Positions 47,417 to 55,826 of a DNA stretch of 64,000 bases are shown here, piece after piece. The number at the start of each line of letters is the position of its first letter. Within the stretch, counting starts at the first letter, position 1. Below the pieces are notes generated by a model. The model was not told the origin of the DNA. It searched no databases and worked only from the letters and a program-made list of their open reading frames with translations. Origin of the DNA: CAWDVR01 sp044869805 (lineage in GTDB: Bacteria > Acidobacteriota > Thermoanaerobaculia > Multivoradales > SZUA-115); contig JBIOXV010000055.1 of NCBI GenBank assembly GCA_044869805.1, positions 1 through 64,000 of the forward strand, in the 5' to 3' direction. A program made the position numbers and the translations under genes.

Positions 47417-48781
47417 GATCAGGATGCTGCGGTAGACGGCGCGGGCGCGGCCGAGGTCGCCCATCTCCTCGTAGAGCTCGCCCAGGCTGCGGCGGTAGGC
47501 GAGGTCGTCGGGCGCCAGGTTGAGCGCCTCGCGCAGGCTGTCGACCGCGTGGTGGAGCCAGTTGGGGTTCTTCTTCTGCACCTCGGCGAGGAGCGCGTAG
47601 TACTCCGGCCGGCGGTCCACCTGCAGGGCCTGGCGCAGCAGCTCGTAGGCGTAGTGGTACTCCTCGCGCTGCACCATGTCTCTGGCCTGGGTGAAGAGCT
47701 TGATCGCCACCTCGGGCGAGCGCTTCGGCAGGTCGGCGGCGTCGACCCCCGCCCGCGTCCAGAAGATCCCGCTCTCGAGGTTGTAGCGGTTGCGACGCTC
47801 GGGGTCGGAAAGCACGAGATAAGCCTCGGTAGCTTTCTCGAAGAGCAGTCTGAGCCCCTCCTCGCGGCCCTTGAACCCCAGGCGCGTGGCGTGCGATGGA
47901 TGCACCAGCCGCGACAGCTCGTCGTAGGCGGCGTGCACCTGGTCGGTGCCGGCGTCGGCCATGACTCCCAGCAGCTCGTAGTGGCTGACCTCGCCGAGAC
48001 GGCCCAGCAGCTCCCCCACCCGGGCGCGGTGCGCGGCCGCGTCGAGCGCCACCGGCCGCTCCATGAGCTCCTTGCCGACCCGTTCGGCAAAGCGGCTCAG
48101 CACGTCGGAGTCGAGCGGCGTCTCGCCCCGCACCCGCAGCTCGCTGCGCTCGATGGCCCCTACCGCCGCCAGGCGCGACAGGCTGGCGAGGAGCTTCGGG
48201 CGGTCGATCGCGCCGCCCAGGAGCTCGCCCACGGTGCGGGGCTCCCCCAGCATCTCGCGCAGCGCCAGCTCGCCGGGGGACAGCCGGGCCGAGCGGTAGG
48301 CCGGCACCCGCGCGGCCCAGGTCGAGCTCAGCGACGCGGTCTCGTCACCGCTCGCCGAGCGCACGCCCCAGCGTGCGCGCTCGCCTCCCAGGCGCTCGAT
48401 CAGGTCGGCCTCGCCGCGGTCGAGCACCGCCGCCGACATCACCAGCGCGGCGGTGGGCAGCGGGCCCACGGCATCGGGCGGCACCGCGGCGCGACCGGGG
48501 TCGAAGGTGAAAGCCCCTTCCCGCCAGCCGAGGATCACCGCCGCGACCCGGCCCATCAGCTCCTCGATCTCGGCGGCATTGGCGCCTTCCTGCAAGCGCC
48601 GGGTGATCTGCAGAGCGAGTGGGTTGGAGGGCGGCAGGTGCAGCTCGCCGTCGACGAAGAACAGACGCCGCTTGCCGCTGTCGACCGTCACCTCCAGCAC
48701 ACCGGTCGCGCGCTCCAGGAAGAGCGCGCGTACGACGCCGGTCACGTCTTGAGCGGCGAGGTCTCCAGCGAAGCGATCCAT
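47315..48781 (-). CDS. DUF4388/J-like/TPR protein
   Basis: 488 residues. The N-terminal 110 residues fit DUF4388 (PATAN-like; ATGVLEVTVDSGKRRLFFVDGELHLPPSNP), common in delta-proteobacterial and acidobacterial signalling proteins. A J-like helical pair follows at about 268-340 (SHYELLGV...DQVHAAYDELSRLVHPSHATRLG...EAYLVLSDPERRNRYN). The usual HPD tripeptide that activates DnaK is His294-Pro-Ser, so chaperone stimulation is doubtful. TPR-like helices cover about 355-470. The tail is basic (KPRKRKAGFFGLFGGE). It starts 21 bases after uvrC on the same strand. Its role is unknown; a scaffold in cell-polarity or gliding control is possible. Confidence 0.82.
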   Translation of the reverse strand: MDRFAGDLAAQDVTGVVRALFLERATGVLEVTVDSGKRRLFFVDGELHLPPSNPLALQITRRLQEGANAAEIEELMGRVAAVILGWREGAFTFDPGRAAVPPDAVGPLPTAALVMSAAVLDRGEADLIERLGGERARWGVRSASGDETASLSSTWAARVPAYRSARLSPGELALREMLGEPRTVGELLGGAIDRPKLLASLSRLAAVGAIERSELRVRGETPLDSDVLSRFAERVGKELMERPVALDAAAHRARVGELLGRLGEVSHYELLGVMADAGTDQVHAAYDELSRLVHPSHATRLGFKGREEGLRLLFEKATEAYLVLSDPERRNRYNLESGIFWTRAGVDAADLPKRSPEVAIKLFTQARDMVQREEYHYAYELLRQALQVDRRPEYYALLAEVQKKNPNWLHHAVDSLREALNLAPDDLAYRRSLGELYEEMGDLGRARAVYRSILIRAPGDREAVQAIERLEGKPRKRKAGFFGLFGGE

Positions 48782-48802
48782 GGCACAAGTGCTTAACTGC
48801 CT

Positions 48803-50647
48803 CTATCTTACCGGATCGACCGCCAGTGCGTCCGCGCTCTCTTCGCCCGTCGCCACGGGATGGAGCTGCAAGTAGACCTTGGCGCCCACCGTCGGCCCGA
48901 GCACTTCGGCGAGCACGGCCAGCTCCGCCTGCGCCACCGCCTGGGCGCTGCCGAAACGGGTGAGCAGCAGGCGGCGACGCCGCGGGCCGATGCCGGCGAG
49001 CTCGTCGAGCCGGCTCCTGAGCGTGGCTTTGTCGCGCCGCCGCCGGTGGTGCGAGACGGCGAAGCGGTGCGCCTCGTCGCGGATCTGCTGCAGGAGCTGG
49101 AGGCCGCGGTCGTCGCGCCGCACGGTGAGCGGCTCGGGCCGCGACGGCAGGTACACCTCCTCCTCGCGTTTGGCGAGCCCCACGATCGGCGTCTCCTCGA
49201 CGCCCAGCTCGGCGAGCGCCGCCAGCGCCGCGTTGAGCTGGCCGCGGCCGCCGTCGATCAGGATCAGGTCCGGCATCGCGCCGACCTCTTCGAGCCGGCG
49301 CCGGTAGCGACGCAGCACCGCCTGCTGGATGGAGGCGAAGTCGTCCTGGCCCACGAGGCCGGTGATGTTGAAGCCGCGGTACTCGCCGCGCCGCATCTTG
49401 CCCTCTTCCCACACCACCATCGAAGCCACCACCTCGGCGCCCTGGAAGTTGGAGATGTCGAAGCCCTCGATGCGCCGCGGCGGCTCGGCGAGCTCGAGGT
49501 GTCGGCACAGGGCCTCGACCGCGGCGGCGTGCGCCTCGGTGCCGCGGAAGCGGCGGCGGTGTGCCAGCTCGGCGTTGCGCCGGGCGAGCTCGATGCGCTC
49601 CGCCTTGGGGCCGCGCGCCGGCAGCCGCACGTAGACCCGCTCGCCCTTCTTCTCGCCCAGCCACTCGGCCAGCGCCTCCTCCCCCTCGACCGGCAGCGGC
49701 AGGTGGATCTCCTTGGGGATGAAGGTGGTGCGGTCGTAGATCTGCGGCAGCACCTCGGAGAGCAGGCGCTCGGCTGCCACGTCGCCCACCCCTTCCCAGA
49801 ACAGCTCGCGCCGGTCGAGCACCTGCCCGCCGCGCATCACCAGCACGATCACCGTGGCGTTGCCGCCGGCCACGTAGACGCCGTAGATGTCCAAGTCCTC
49901 CTCGTCGACCGAGGACAGCTTGCGGCGCTGCGAGGTGGCCTCGACCTCGGCCAGGGTGTCGCGCAGCCGCGCGGCGCGCTCGTACTCCAGCGCCTCGGCC
50001 GCCTCCCCCATCTCGCGGCGCAGCCGGCGGATGAGCTGCTCGCTGCGGCCGGAGAGGAAGAGCCGCGCCTGCGCCAGCGCCTCGTCGTACTCCTGGCGCG
50101 TGGTCAGCCCGGCGACGCAAGGCCCGAGGCAGCGGTGCATGTCGTAGTAGAGGCAAGGCCGCGGCAGCGAGCCGTCGATCTCGAGGTGGCAGACGCGGAC
50201 GCCGAACAGCTTCTGCACCAGCTTGATGGCCTTGCGCGCCAGGCCGCCCGGCAGGTAAGGGCCGAAATACTGGGCGCCGTCGTTGCGGATGCGGCGGGTG
50301 AAGCCGAGCCGCGGCCAAGGGTCGGCGGTGAGCTTGAGGTAGGGGTAGGTCTTGTCGTCCCGCAGCAGGACGTTGTAGCGCGGCCGGCGGCGCTTGATCC
50401 AGTTGTTCTCGAGCAGCAGCGCCTCGGCCTCCGAGTCGGTGACCACGAAGTCGAGCTCCGCCGCCTCGTCGAGCATCGCCGCCAGGCGCGGCTCATGGTC
50501 GCGCGCCAGGTAGTTGGCGGCGCGCTTGCGCAGCGACTTGGCCTTGCCGACGTAGAGCGCTTTGCCGCCGCCGTCCTTGAAGACGTAGATGCCGGGCCGG
50601 TCGGGAAGCTCGCGGATGCGGGCGGCGACAGCGTCGTGGGCGGCCAT
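48803..50647 (-). CDS. uvrC: UvrABC system protein C (excinuclease)
   Basis: 614 residues from ATG at 50647. GIY-YIG nuclease first (RPGIYVFKDGGGKALYVGKAKSLRKR), then Cys motif CLYYDMHRCLGPC, UVR segment (EALEYERAARLRDTLAEVE), RNase H-like nuclease (GFDISNFQGAEVVASMVVWEEG, PDLILIDGGRGQLNAA) and helix-hairpin-helix repeats near the end. It makes both incisions in nucleotide excision repair. The upstream frame is open but is not gene-like. A TAGCAT box lies 10 bases before the ATG, again suggesting a very short leader. Confidence 0.97.
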   Translation of the reverse strand: MAAHDAVAARIRELPDRPGIYVFKDGGGKALYVGKAKSLRKRAANYLARDHEPRLAAMLDEAAELDFVVTDSEAEALLLENNWIKRRRPRYNVLLRDDKTYPYLKLTADPWPRLGFTRRIRNDGAQYFGPYLPGGLARKAIKLVQKLFGVRVCHLEIDGSLPRPCLYYDMHRCLGPCVAGLTTRQEYDEALAQARLFLSGRSEQLIRRLRREMGEAAEALEYERAARLRDTLAEVEATSQRRKLSSVDEEDLDIYGVYVAGGNATVIVLVMRGGQVLDRRELFWEGVGDVAAERLLSEVLPQIYDRTTFIPKEIHLPLPVEGEEALAEWLGEKKGERVYVRLPARGPKAERIELARRNAELAHRRRFRGTEAHAAAVEALCRHLELAEPPRRIEGFDISNFQGAEVVASMVVWEEGKMRRGEYRGFNITGLVGQDDFASIQQAVLRRYRRRLEEVGAMPDLILIDGGRGQLNAALAALAELGVEETPIVGLAKREEEVYLPSRPEPLTVRRDDRGLQLLQQIRDEAHRFAVSHHRRRRDKATLRSRLDELAGIGPRRRRLLLTRFGSAQAVAQAELAVLAEVLGPTVGAKVYLQLHPVATGEESADALAVDPVR

Positions 50648-50722
50648 GACGCCCGCGATGCTACCGCGAGGCGCAAGGCCGGCGGGGGAAGGGCCCCCGC
50701 CGGCTCCACTCCAGGTGGATCC

Positions 50723-50782
50723 CCGGGCCACGGTCCGGAAGGCCGGGCCACGGTCCGGAAGGCCGGGCTACGGTCTGGGAGG
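50723..50782. repeat. Three 20-bp tandem repeats upstream of uvrC
   Basis: Units CCGGGCCACGGTCCGGAAGG at 50723 and 50743 are identical; a third at 50763 differs at three positions. They lie between uvrC and the 148-residue gene, on the upstream side of uvrC, and contain CCGG pairs able to form hairpins. Confidence 0.85.
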
Positions 50783-50792
50783 CGGGCTGGCG

Positions 50793-51239
50793 CTACTTCT
50801 CCTTCTGCAGCGCCTCGATGACCGCGAAGACCGCCTCGAGGAGCGTTTTCACCCACTCGAACTTCTTCGGGATCAGCGGCAGCAGGGCCTTGGCCACGGC
50901 GATCGCCTTCTCCTTGACGCCATCGCCCTCGTCGGCGAGCACCCCTTCCGTCGTGTCGATCAGGCAGAGGTCGGAAACGCTGCGGTCGAGCGCGGAAACC
51001 GCGGCGGCGGGAAGCGTCGCGATGAGCCGCTCCGCATCCCGCACCGCGACGTGCGTGGTGGTCTCGAGCAGAGAGATCAGCGCCGGTCGAACTTCGGCCT
51101 GGCTCTCCGGGCAGGTCTCGGCCTCGAACTCCGAGACCACCTTTTCGATGAGCCGGCCGAACTGGGTGATGGCCTGGCGACTCACGTCGCCCGTCGAGGC
51201 ACGAGACGGTGTTCGCTTGGCCGGTGGCTCCTTGGACAT
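50793..51239 (-). CDS. Helical protein of unknown function, 148 aa
   Basis: Start ATG at 51239 with AAAGGAG before it. No signal peptide or membrane span; predicted mainly helical (SRQAITQFGRLIEKVVSEFEAE, ALISLLETTTHVAVRDAERLIATL) with a Lys/Glu-rich end (VFAVIEALQKEK). Divergent from the CHAT operon 2 sigma gene with about 235 bases between. No family recognised. Confidence 0.65.
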   Translation of the reverse strand: MSKEPPAKRTPSRASTGDVSRQAITQFGRLIEKVVSEFEAETCPESQAEVRPALISLLETTTHVAVRDAERLIATLPAAAVSALDRSVSDLCLIDTTEGVLADEGDGVKEKAIAVAKALLPLIPKKFEWVKTLLEAVFAVIEALQKEK

Positions 51240-51360
51240 CGGTAGCTCCTTTCGTGCAGATCACAAGGTCGCGGCGCTGGTGCCGCGACTCTCAGCCAGG
51301 CTCGCCTGGCCTCAGCGCTGGCTTTCGCCGCGCGGCGTGGAAACCTGACAACGCTCCGCG

Positions 51361-51427
51361 CGTCGGCCTTGCCCGACGGCGCGCCGGCTCGCCTAGCCAA
51401 GGATTTGCTTTTCGGCTAGCCTGCGAG
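51361..51427. promoter_or_regulatory. Two inverted repeats upstream of CHAT operon 2
   Basis: CGTCGG-CCTTGC-CCGACG (51361-51378) is a perfect small palindrome. CTCGC-CTAGCC (51388-51398) and GGCTAG-CCT-GCGAG (51414-51427) form a second, with a short AT-rich loop containing TTGCTTTT. They may be operator or termination structures in the divergent promoter region of the sigma gene. Confidence 0.45.
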
Positions 51428-51475
51428 TGTCGCTATTCGAAGCAAGAACACGGGGTTGCCGGGACCGGCAGAGAG

Positions 51476-52192
51476 ATGTGGCCTGCCCAGAGCGCGACAT
51501 CCCAAACGCGGCCTCAGAGCGCCGGGCCCGGCGCCTCGGGGCCCGCGGACGCTGGCTCCGCCGTGCTCCTCGCGGCCGCGCTCGCCGGCGACGAGCAGGC
51601 CCTGGCTCGGTTGGTCGACCGCCTGACGCCGGTGATCCAGGCACGAGTCGCCCGCGCGGTGCTGGCGCGTCTCGGCGGCGGCGCGGCCTCCGGCGTGCGC
51701 TCCCAGGTCGAGGACCTCACGCAGGAGGTCTTCCTCCTCCTGTTCGCGGAGCGCGGGCGGGTGCTGCGCACCTGGCAGCCGGAGCGCGGGCTGTCGCTCG
51801 AGAACTTCGTCGGCCTGGTCGCCTGCCGGCGGGCGATCTCGCTGCTGCGCGCCGGCCGAAACGAGGCGTGGAAGCAAGACCCCACCTTCGACGAAGTGCA
51901 GGAGGAGCCCTCGCCGGAGGCGGACCCGGAGACGCAGGCGGCCTCGCGGCAGGAGCTGCGCCTGCTGCTCGAGCGGCTGCGGGAGGAGCTGAGCCCGCTC
52001 GGTTGGCGGCTCTTCGACTTGCTGCTGATCCGGGGCCGCGGGGTCGAAGAGGTCGAGCGCGCCACGGGCATGAGCCGCGACGCGCTCTATGCCTGGCGCA
52101 GCCGCCTGCGCCACCTCGCGCGCCGGCTGCGCCAGGAGCTGCGGTCAGAAATCGGCGCCGAACGGCGAATAGACGGGGAGGAGGGCGCGTGA
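51476..52192 (+). CDS. ECF-type RNA polymerase sigma factor
   Basis: 238 residues from the ATG at 51476, with a weak ribosome site. Region 2: LAGDEQALARLVDRLTPVIQARVARAVL...VEDLTQEVFLLLFAERGRVLRTW, and WQPERGLSLENFVGLVACRRAISLLRA; region 4: LSPLGWRLFDLLLIRGRGVEEVERATGMSRDALYAWRSRLRHLARRLRQEL with helix-turn-helix. It is quite different from the sigma factor of operon 1. The stop shares GTGA with the next gene (a membrane protein), a tight coupling usual for sigma/anti-sigma pairs. Confidence 0.92.
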   Translation: MWPAQSATSQTRPQSAGPGASGPADAGSAVLLAAALAGDEQALARLVDRLTPVIQARVARAVLARLGGGAASGVRSQVEDLTQEVFLLLFAERGRVLRTWQPERGLSLENFVGLVACRRAISLLRAGRNEAWKQDPTFDEVQEEPSPEADPETQAASRQELRLLLERLREELSPLGWRLFDLLLIRGRGVEEVERATGMSRDALYAWRSRLRHLARRLRQELRSEIGAERRIDGEEGA

Positions 52193-53061
52193 GCGACGAC
52201 GACGAGCTCCTGCGGCGCCTTGCCGAGGCGGCGCGGGAGGACGAGGCCGCGGAGAGCGCGCGGCTCGATGGCCGATGGGACGCGCTGAGCGCCGGGGCCT
52301 TGTCGCCGGCCGATGAAGAAACCCTGCGCCGGGAGGCCGAGACCTCGATGGAAACCAGGCAAGCGTACGAAGCGTTCTCGCCGCTCGGTGCGGAGTTCCG
52401 CGCCCGGATGGTGAAGGAGCTGCGAGGCCGCCTCGGCGCGGAGCCTTCCCAGGATGTCCGCGCGACCCCGGCCAGGCTGCCTTCACTGCCAGCTCGGCGG
52501 GCACCTCGCCTGGAACGCTTCGCCAGGCTCCGTCGCGGCCCGCTGCGCTGGGCAGGGTTTGGGGCCGTGGCAGGGCTGGCGGCCGCGGCCCTGATGCTGA
52601 TCCTGCGGCCGGGGGTCGAGCAGACTGCTCTGCCCGAGTACAGCCTGAACCTCCGTGGCGCGGTCCGCGAGATGCGCTCGGCCGAGCCAGAGAGCCCGCC
52701 GCATTCGATCCCGGTATTCGCTCCCGGCAACCTTCTCGAGCTGGTGCTCACGCCTCGGCAGCCGGCCGCAGGCGGCCTCGAGGTGCAGATCCTCGCGGGT
52801 CGCAGTGGGGACTTCCGCCCCCTGCCCGTACCGGTGGAGACCGCGGAGTCGGGGGCGGTGCGTATCGCGGGCCGAGTTGGAGAGGCAATCGATCTCCAAC
52901 GCGGGGAGACCACGCTCCTCGTGGTGATCGGCCGTGCCGGCTCGCTGCCACCTGCCCGGGAGCTGGCGGTGCTCCTCGGCCCGCGGGACCACGCCCAGGG
53001 CGAGCACTGGTCCGCCTGGAAGGTGCGGGTGAGCGTCGAGGGGGAGGAGCATGCGCCTTAG
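52189..53061 (+). CDS. Membrane-spanning anti-sigma-like protein without zinc finger
   Basis: 290 residues, GTG at 52189. Residues 1-75 are acidic helices (DDDELLRRLAEAAREDEAAESARLDGRWDALSAGALSPADEETLRREAETS). One membrane span lies at 120-139 (WAGFGAVAGLAAAALMLILR), followed by a 150-residue beta domain (SLNLRGAVREM, FAPGNLLELVLTPRQP, DLQRGETTLLVVIGRAG), expected outside the cytoplasm. No zinc-finger Cys/His are seen, unlike operon 1. By position (GTGA overlap with sigma, 11-base overlap with CHAT) it is a candidate anti-sigma factor. Function inferred from context. Confidence 0.75.
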   Translation: MSDDDELLRRLAEAAREDEAAESARLDGRWDALSAGALSPADEETLRREAETSMETRQAYEAFSPLGAEFRARMVKELRGRLGAEPSQDVRATPARLPSLPARRAPRLERFARLRRGPLRWAGFGAVAGLAAAALMLILRPGVEQTALPEYSLNLRGAVREMRSAEPESPPHSIPVFAPGNLLELVLTPRQPAAGGLEVQILAGRSGDFRPLPVPVETAESGAVRIAGRVGEAIDLQRGETTLLVVIGRAGSLPPARELAVLLGPRDHAQGEHWSAWKVRVSVEGEEHAP

Positions 53062-55807
53062 CTTGCCTCCGGGCGTGCACCGACGACGCCTCCTCCTCGG
53101 GCTCGCCGCCTGTGGGCTCGGCGCGGCCGCGAGCGGGGCCTGCCGCGCCGGCGGTGAGGCCGTCGGCTCGCAGCCCCTGCCGCTGCGGGTCGAGGTAGCG
53201 GGCTGCCAAACTGTGCTGCGCGGGCCGCGGTGCGTGGTGCCCGACGATCGACGGCTGAGGTTGTGGGTGGCGGCCGACCCCGAGAGCGATCTGACGATCA
53301 ATGGCGAGAGCCCGCGGCCCGTTTCCCCCGCCCTGCTGGGGGGCAGCCGCTTCGAGGTGGAGATCGGCGAGGGCATCGGCGAGCTGCTGGTCGAGGCGAG
53401 GCGCGGGCCCGCCGTGGCCCGCTTTCAGTGGTCGCTCGCGGAGTCCTCCCGGCCGGCCTGGTACCACGAGGCGCGCGGTCGCGCGCGGGCCGGGGACGAC
53501 GCCGCGGCGCGCCGCCTGGTGGAGCCGCGGGCCACATCGGCCTCGGCCGCCGAGCGCGGCCTGGCGCTGCGCCTGCTGGCTCGCCTCGATCGCCGCCAGG
53601 GCAAACGCGAAGACGAGGAGCGCCATCTGCGGCAGGCGGTCGCTGCCCTCGAGGAGAGCGGCCTGGTGTTCGACGCGCTCGAGGACTCGATCGTCCTCGC
53701 CTCGCTGTGGCTGCCCGAGTGGCGGCTGGCCGAGGTGCGCGCGCTGCTAGCTTCTCTTCAGGTCGTAGAAGGCCACGCGGAGTCGGCGTACCTGCTCGCC
53801 CTGTACCAGGGCCTCCTCGCCGGCAAGAGCGGCGATCTGCGGACCGCCCTGCGCGCTCTCACCAGTGCCGCCGAGCAGGCCGAGCGCGCCGGCCACGACG
53901 AGAACCGTATCCAGGCCGAGCAGGTGCTGGCGCGGGAGCTCCACCGCCTCGGACGCCTGGAGGAGGCCGCCGCCCTCTTCGCCCGCTTGCCGCTCGGCGG
54001 GGTCGCCGCTTCCCGGCGGCCCTGCCTCGGCGCGCAGATCGCCAACAATCACGCCTGGAGCCTGCTCCTGGCTCGCGAGGCCGGCCTCGAGGTCGATTCT
54101 CCCGAGCCGCTGCTCCGCCAGGCCCTCGAGCTCTTCGACGGCGAGTGCCGGGACTTTCCGCAGGAGCGGATCAACGTGCGCATCAACCTCGCCCTGGCCC
54201 ACCTGCAGGAGGGCCGGCTCGGCGTGGCCCGCACCTGGCTCGACCAGGCCCGTGCGCTTTCTCCCGAGCCGCTCCCCGAGCTGATGCTTTGGGCCTGGGA
54301 CATCGAGGCCCGCATCCGTCTCGCCGAGGCGAGGCCGCAAGAGGCGCTGGCCCTGTACGACGCGCTCGCGGCCCGCGCCCGGGACGCGCTCTCGCCGGAG
54401 GCCGAGTGGCGTCTCGCCTACTGGCGAGCGCAGACCCTGGAGGCAATGGGAGACGTCGGCGCTGCGCTGGCGTCTTATGCCCACGCCGAAGACCTCCTCG
54501 ATCGGGAAGCGCTCCTGGTTCCGATGCACCAGGGCCGCGACACGCTGATCGGCCAGCGCCGGCGCGCCACGCAGCGACAGCTCGAGCTGCTGCTGGAGGC
54601 CGGCGAGGACGCCGAGGCCCTGGCCGTCGCCCGCCGCGCCAGCTCGCGCTACCTGCGCAGCCTGCGGCGCTTCGTGCGCGTCGAGCACCTGAGCGCCGAG
54701 GAACGAGCGAGCTGGGACCAGGCCCTGGCCAAGCGCCAGGCTCTTCGCGAGGAGCTGGACCGCGCCGTGGCCGGCGCCTGGCGCCTGTCCGGCGAGGAGC
54801 TGGGGACGGCGCTCGCAGGATGGTCGCGCGCCCTCCGCGGCCAGGTCGCCGAGCTGGACGAGCTGCTCGCCGAGCTCGGCGGAAGCGTCGGCCGAGGGCC
54901 GGAGCCACTCCCCCGGCCGGACCCTGGCGAGGTGATCCTCGCCTACTACCCGCTGGCCGAGGACTGGGTGGGCTTCGCAGCCGACGCACAGGGCGCCGTG
55001 GCGCAGCGGATCGAGGGAGTCGACGAAGGCCTGGCGCAGCACGAGGAGCTGGCCAGGCGGTTGCTCGCGCCCTTCGCGGCGGAGATCGAGCGGGCCCGGA
55101 CGGTGCGCGTCCTCGCTTCCGGCCCGCTCGCCGGCGTGGATTTCCACGCGCTGCCGTTCCGAGGTGACGTGCTGCTGGCGGCGAAGTCGGTGGTCTACGG
55201 CCTCGACCTGCCGGAGCCTCGCGCAGCTCAGCTTGCGGAGCCCTCGACGGCCCTGCTGCTCGCCGACCCTGCGGGCGACCTTCCGGGAGCACGCAAGGAG
55301 GCGGAGAGTGTGGCCGACGCCCTGCGCGCGCGGCGCCCCGGGTGGGCGGTCCGGCACCTGGTGGGCCCGCGGGCCACGAGTGAAGCGGCGCGCGGGGCGC
55401 TCCCGGCAAGCGGGCTCCTCCACTTCGCGGGCCACACCGCCTTCGACGGCTGGGACAGCTTCCTGCCCCTGGCGGAGGGCAACCGGCTCATGCTCGACGA
55501 CGTGCTGGCCCTCGACCCGGCGCCCGTGTGGGTAGTGCTCTCCGGCTGCGAGACGGCGGCCACCTCACCCTACGGCGGGGTCGAGACCCTGGGGCTCGCC
55601 CATGCCTTCCTGGCCGCCGGGTCGCGGGCGGTGATCGCCGCCATGCGGCCGGTCCCGGACCGGGTCGCAGCCGCGCTGATGCCGGCCCTCTATCGCGAGT
55701 GGGGCCCGGAGACTCCTCCGCCCGAGGCCCTGCGCCGCGCCCAGCTCGCGCTCCGCACCGCGGACCCCGACGCCGACTGGGCGAGCTTCCGCGCCGTCGT
55801 TCCCTGA
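53051..55807 (+). CDS. CHAT-domain (caspase-like) lipoprotein with TPR repeats
   Basis: 918 residues. The first 35 residues look like a Tat-type lipoprotein signal: RRRLLLGLAAC gives lipobox LAAC with Cys21 (an alternative is Cys31). A small beta domain follows, then TPR repeats from about 140 to 560. The C-terminal CHAT domain has His795 (LHFAGHT) and Cys833 (LSGCETAA), the caspase-type dyad, and the structural motifs AHAFLAAGSRAVIAAM typical of CHAT. Start ATG overlaps the preceding gene by 11 bases. Overall it resembles the CHAT protein at 18164 but lacks the PDZ-like part. Likely attached to the envelope, with its protease domain outside the cytoplasm. Confidence 0.88.
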   Translation: MRLSLPPGVHRRRLLLGLAACGLGAAASGACRAGGEAVGSQPLPLRVEVAGCQTVLRGPRCVVPDDRRLRLWVAADPESDLTINGESPRPVSPALLGGSRFEVEIGEGIGELLVEARRGPAVARFQWSLAESSRPAWYHEARGRARAGDDAAARRLVEPRATSASAAERGLALRLLARLDRRQGKREDEERHLRQAVAALEESGLVFDALEDSIVLASLWLPEWRLAEVRALLASLQVVEGHAESAYLLALYQGLLAGKSGDLRTALRALTSAAEQAERAGHDENRIQAEQVLARELHRLGRLEEAAALFARLPLGGVAASRRPCLGAQIANNHAWSLLLAREAGLEVDSPEPLLRQALELFDGECRDFPQERINVRINLALAHLQEGRLGVARTWLDQARALSPEPLPELMLWAWDIEARIRLAEARPQEALALYDALAARARDALSPEAEWRLAYWRAQTLEAMGDVGAALASYAHAEDLLDREALLVPMHQGRDTLIGQRRRATQRQLELLLEAGEDAEALAVARRASSRYLRSLRRFVRVEHLSAEERASWDQALAKRQALREELDRAVAGAWRLSGEELGTALAGWSRALRGQVAELDELLAELGGSVGRGPEPLPRPDPGEVILAYYPLAEDWVGFAADAQGAVAQRIEGVDEGLAQHEELARRLLAPFAAEIERARTVRVLASGPLAGVDFHALPFRGDVLLAAKSVVYGLDLPEPRAAQLAEPSTALLLADPAGDLPGARKEAESVADALRARRPGWAVRHLVGPRATSEAARGALPASGLLHFAGHTAFDGWDSFLPLAEGNRLMLDDVLALDPAPVWVVLSGCETAATSPYGGVETLGLAHAFLAAGSRAVIAAMRPVPDRVAAALMPALYREWGPETPPPEALRRAQLALRTADPDADWASFRAVVP

Positions 55808-55826
55808 GATCCCCGGAGAGGCCGCC

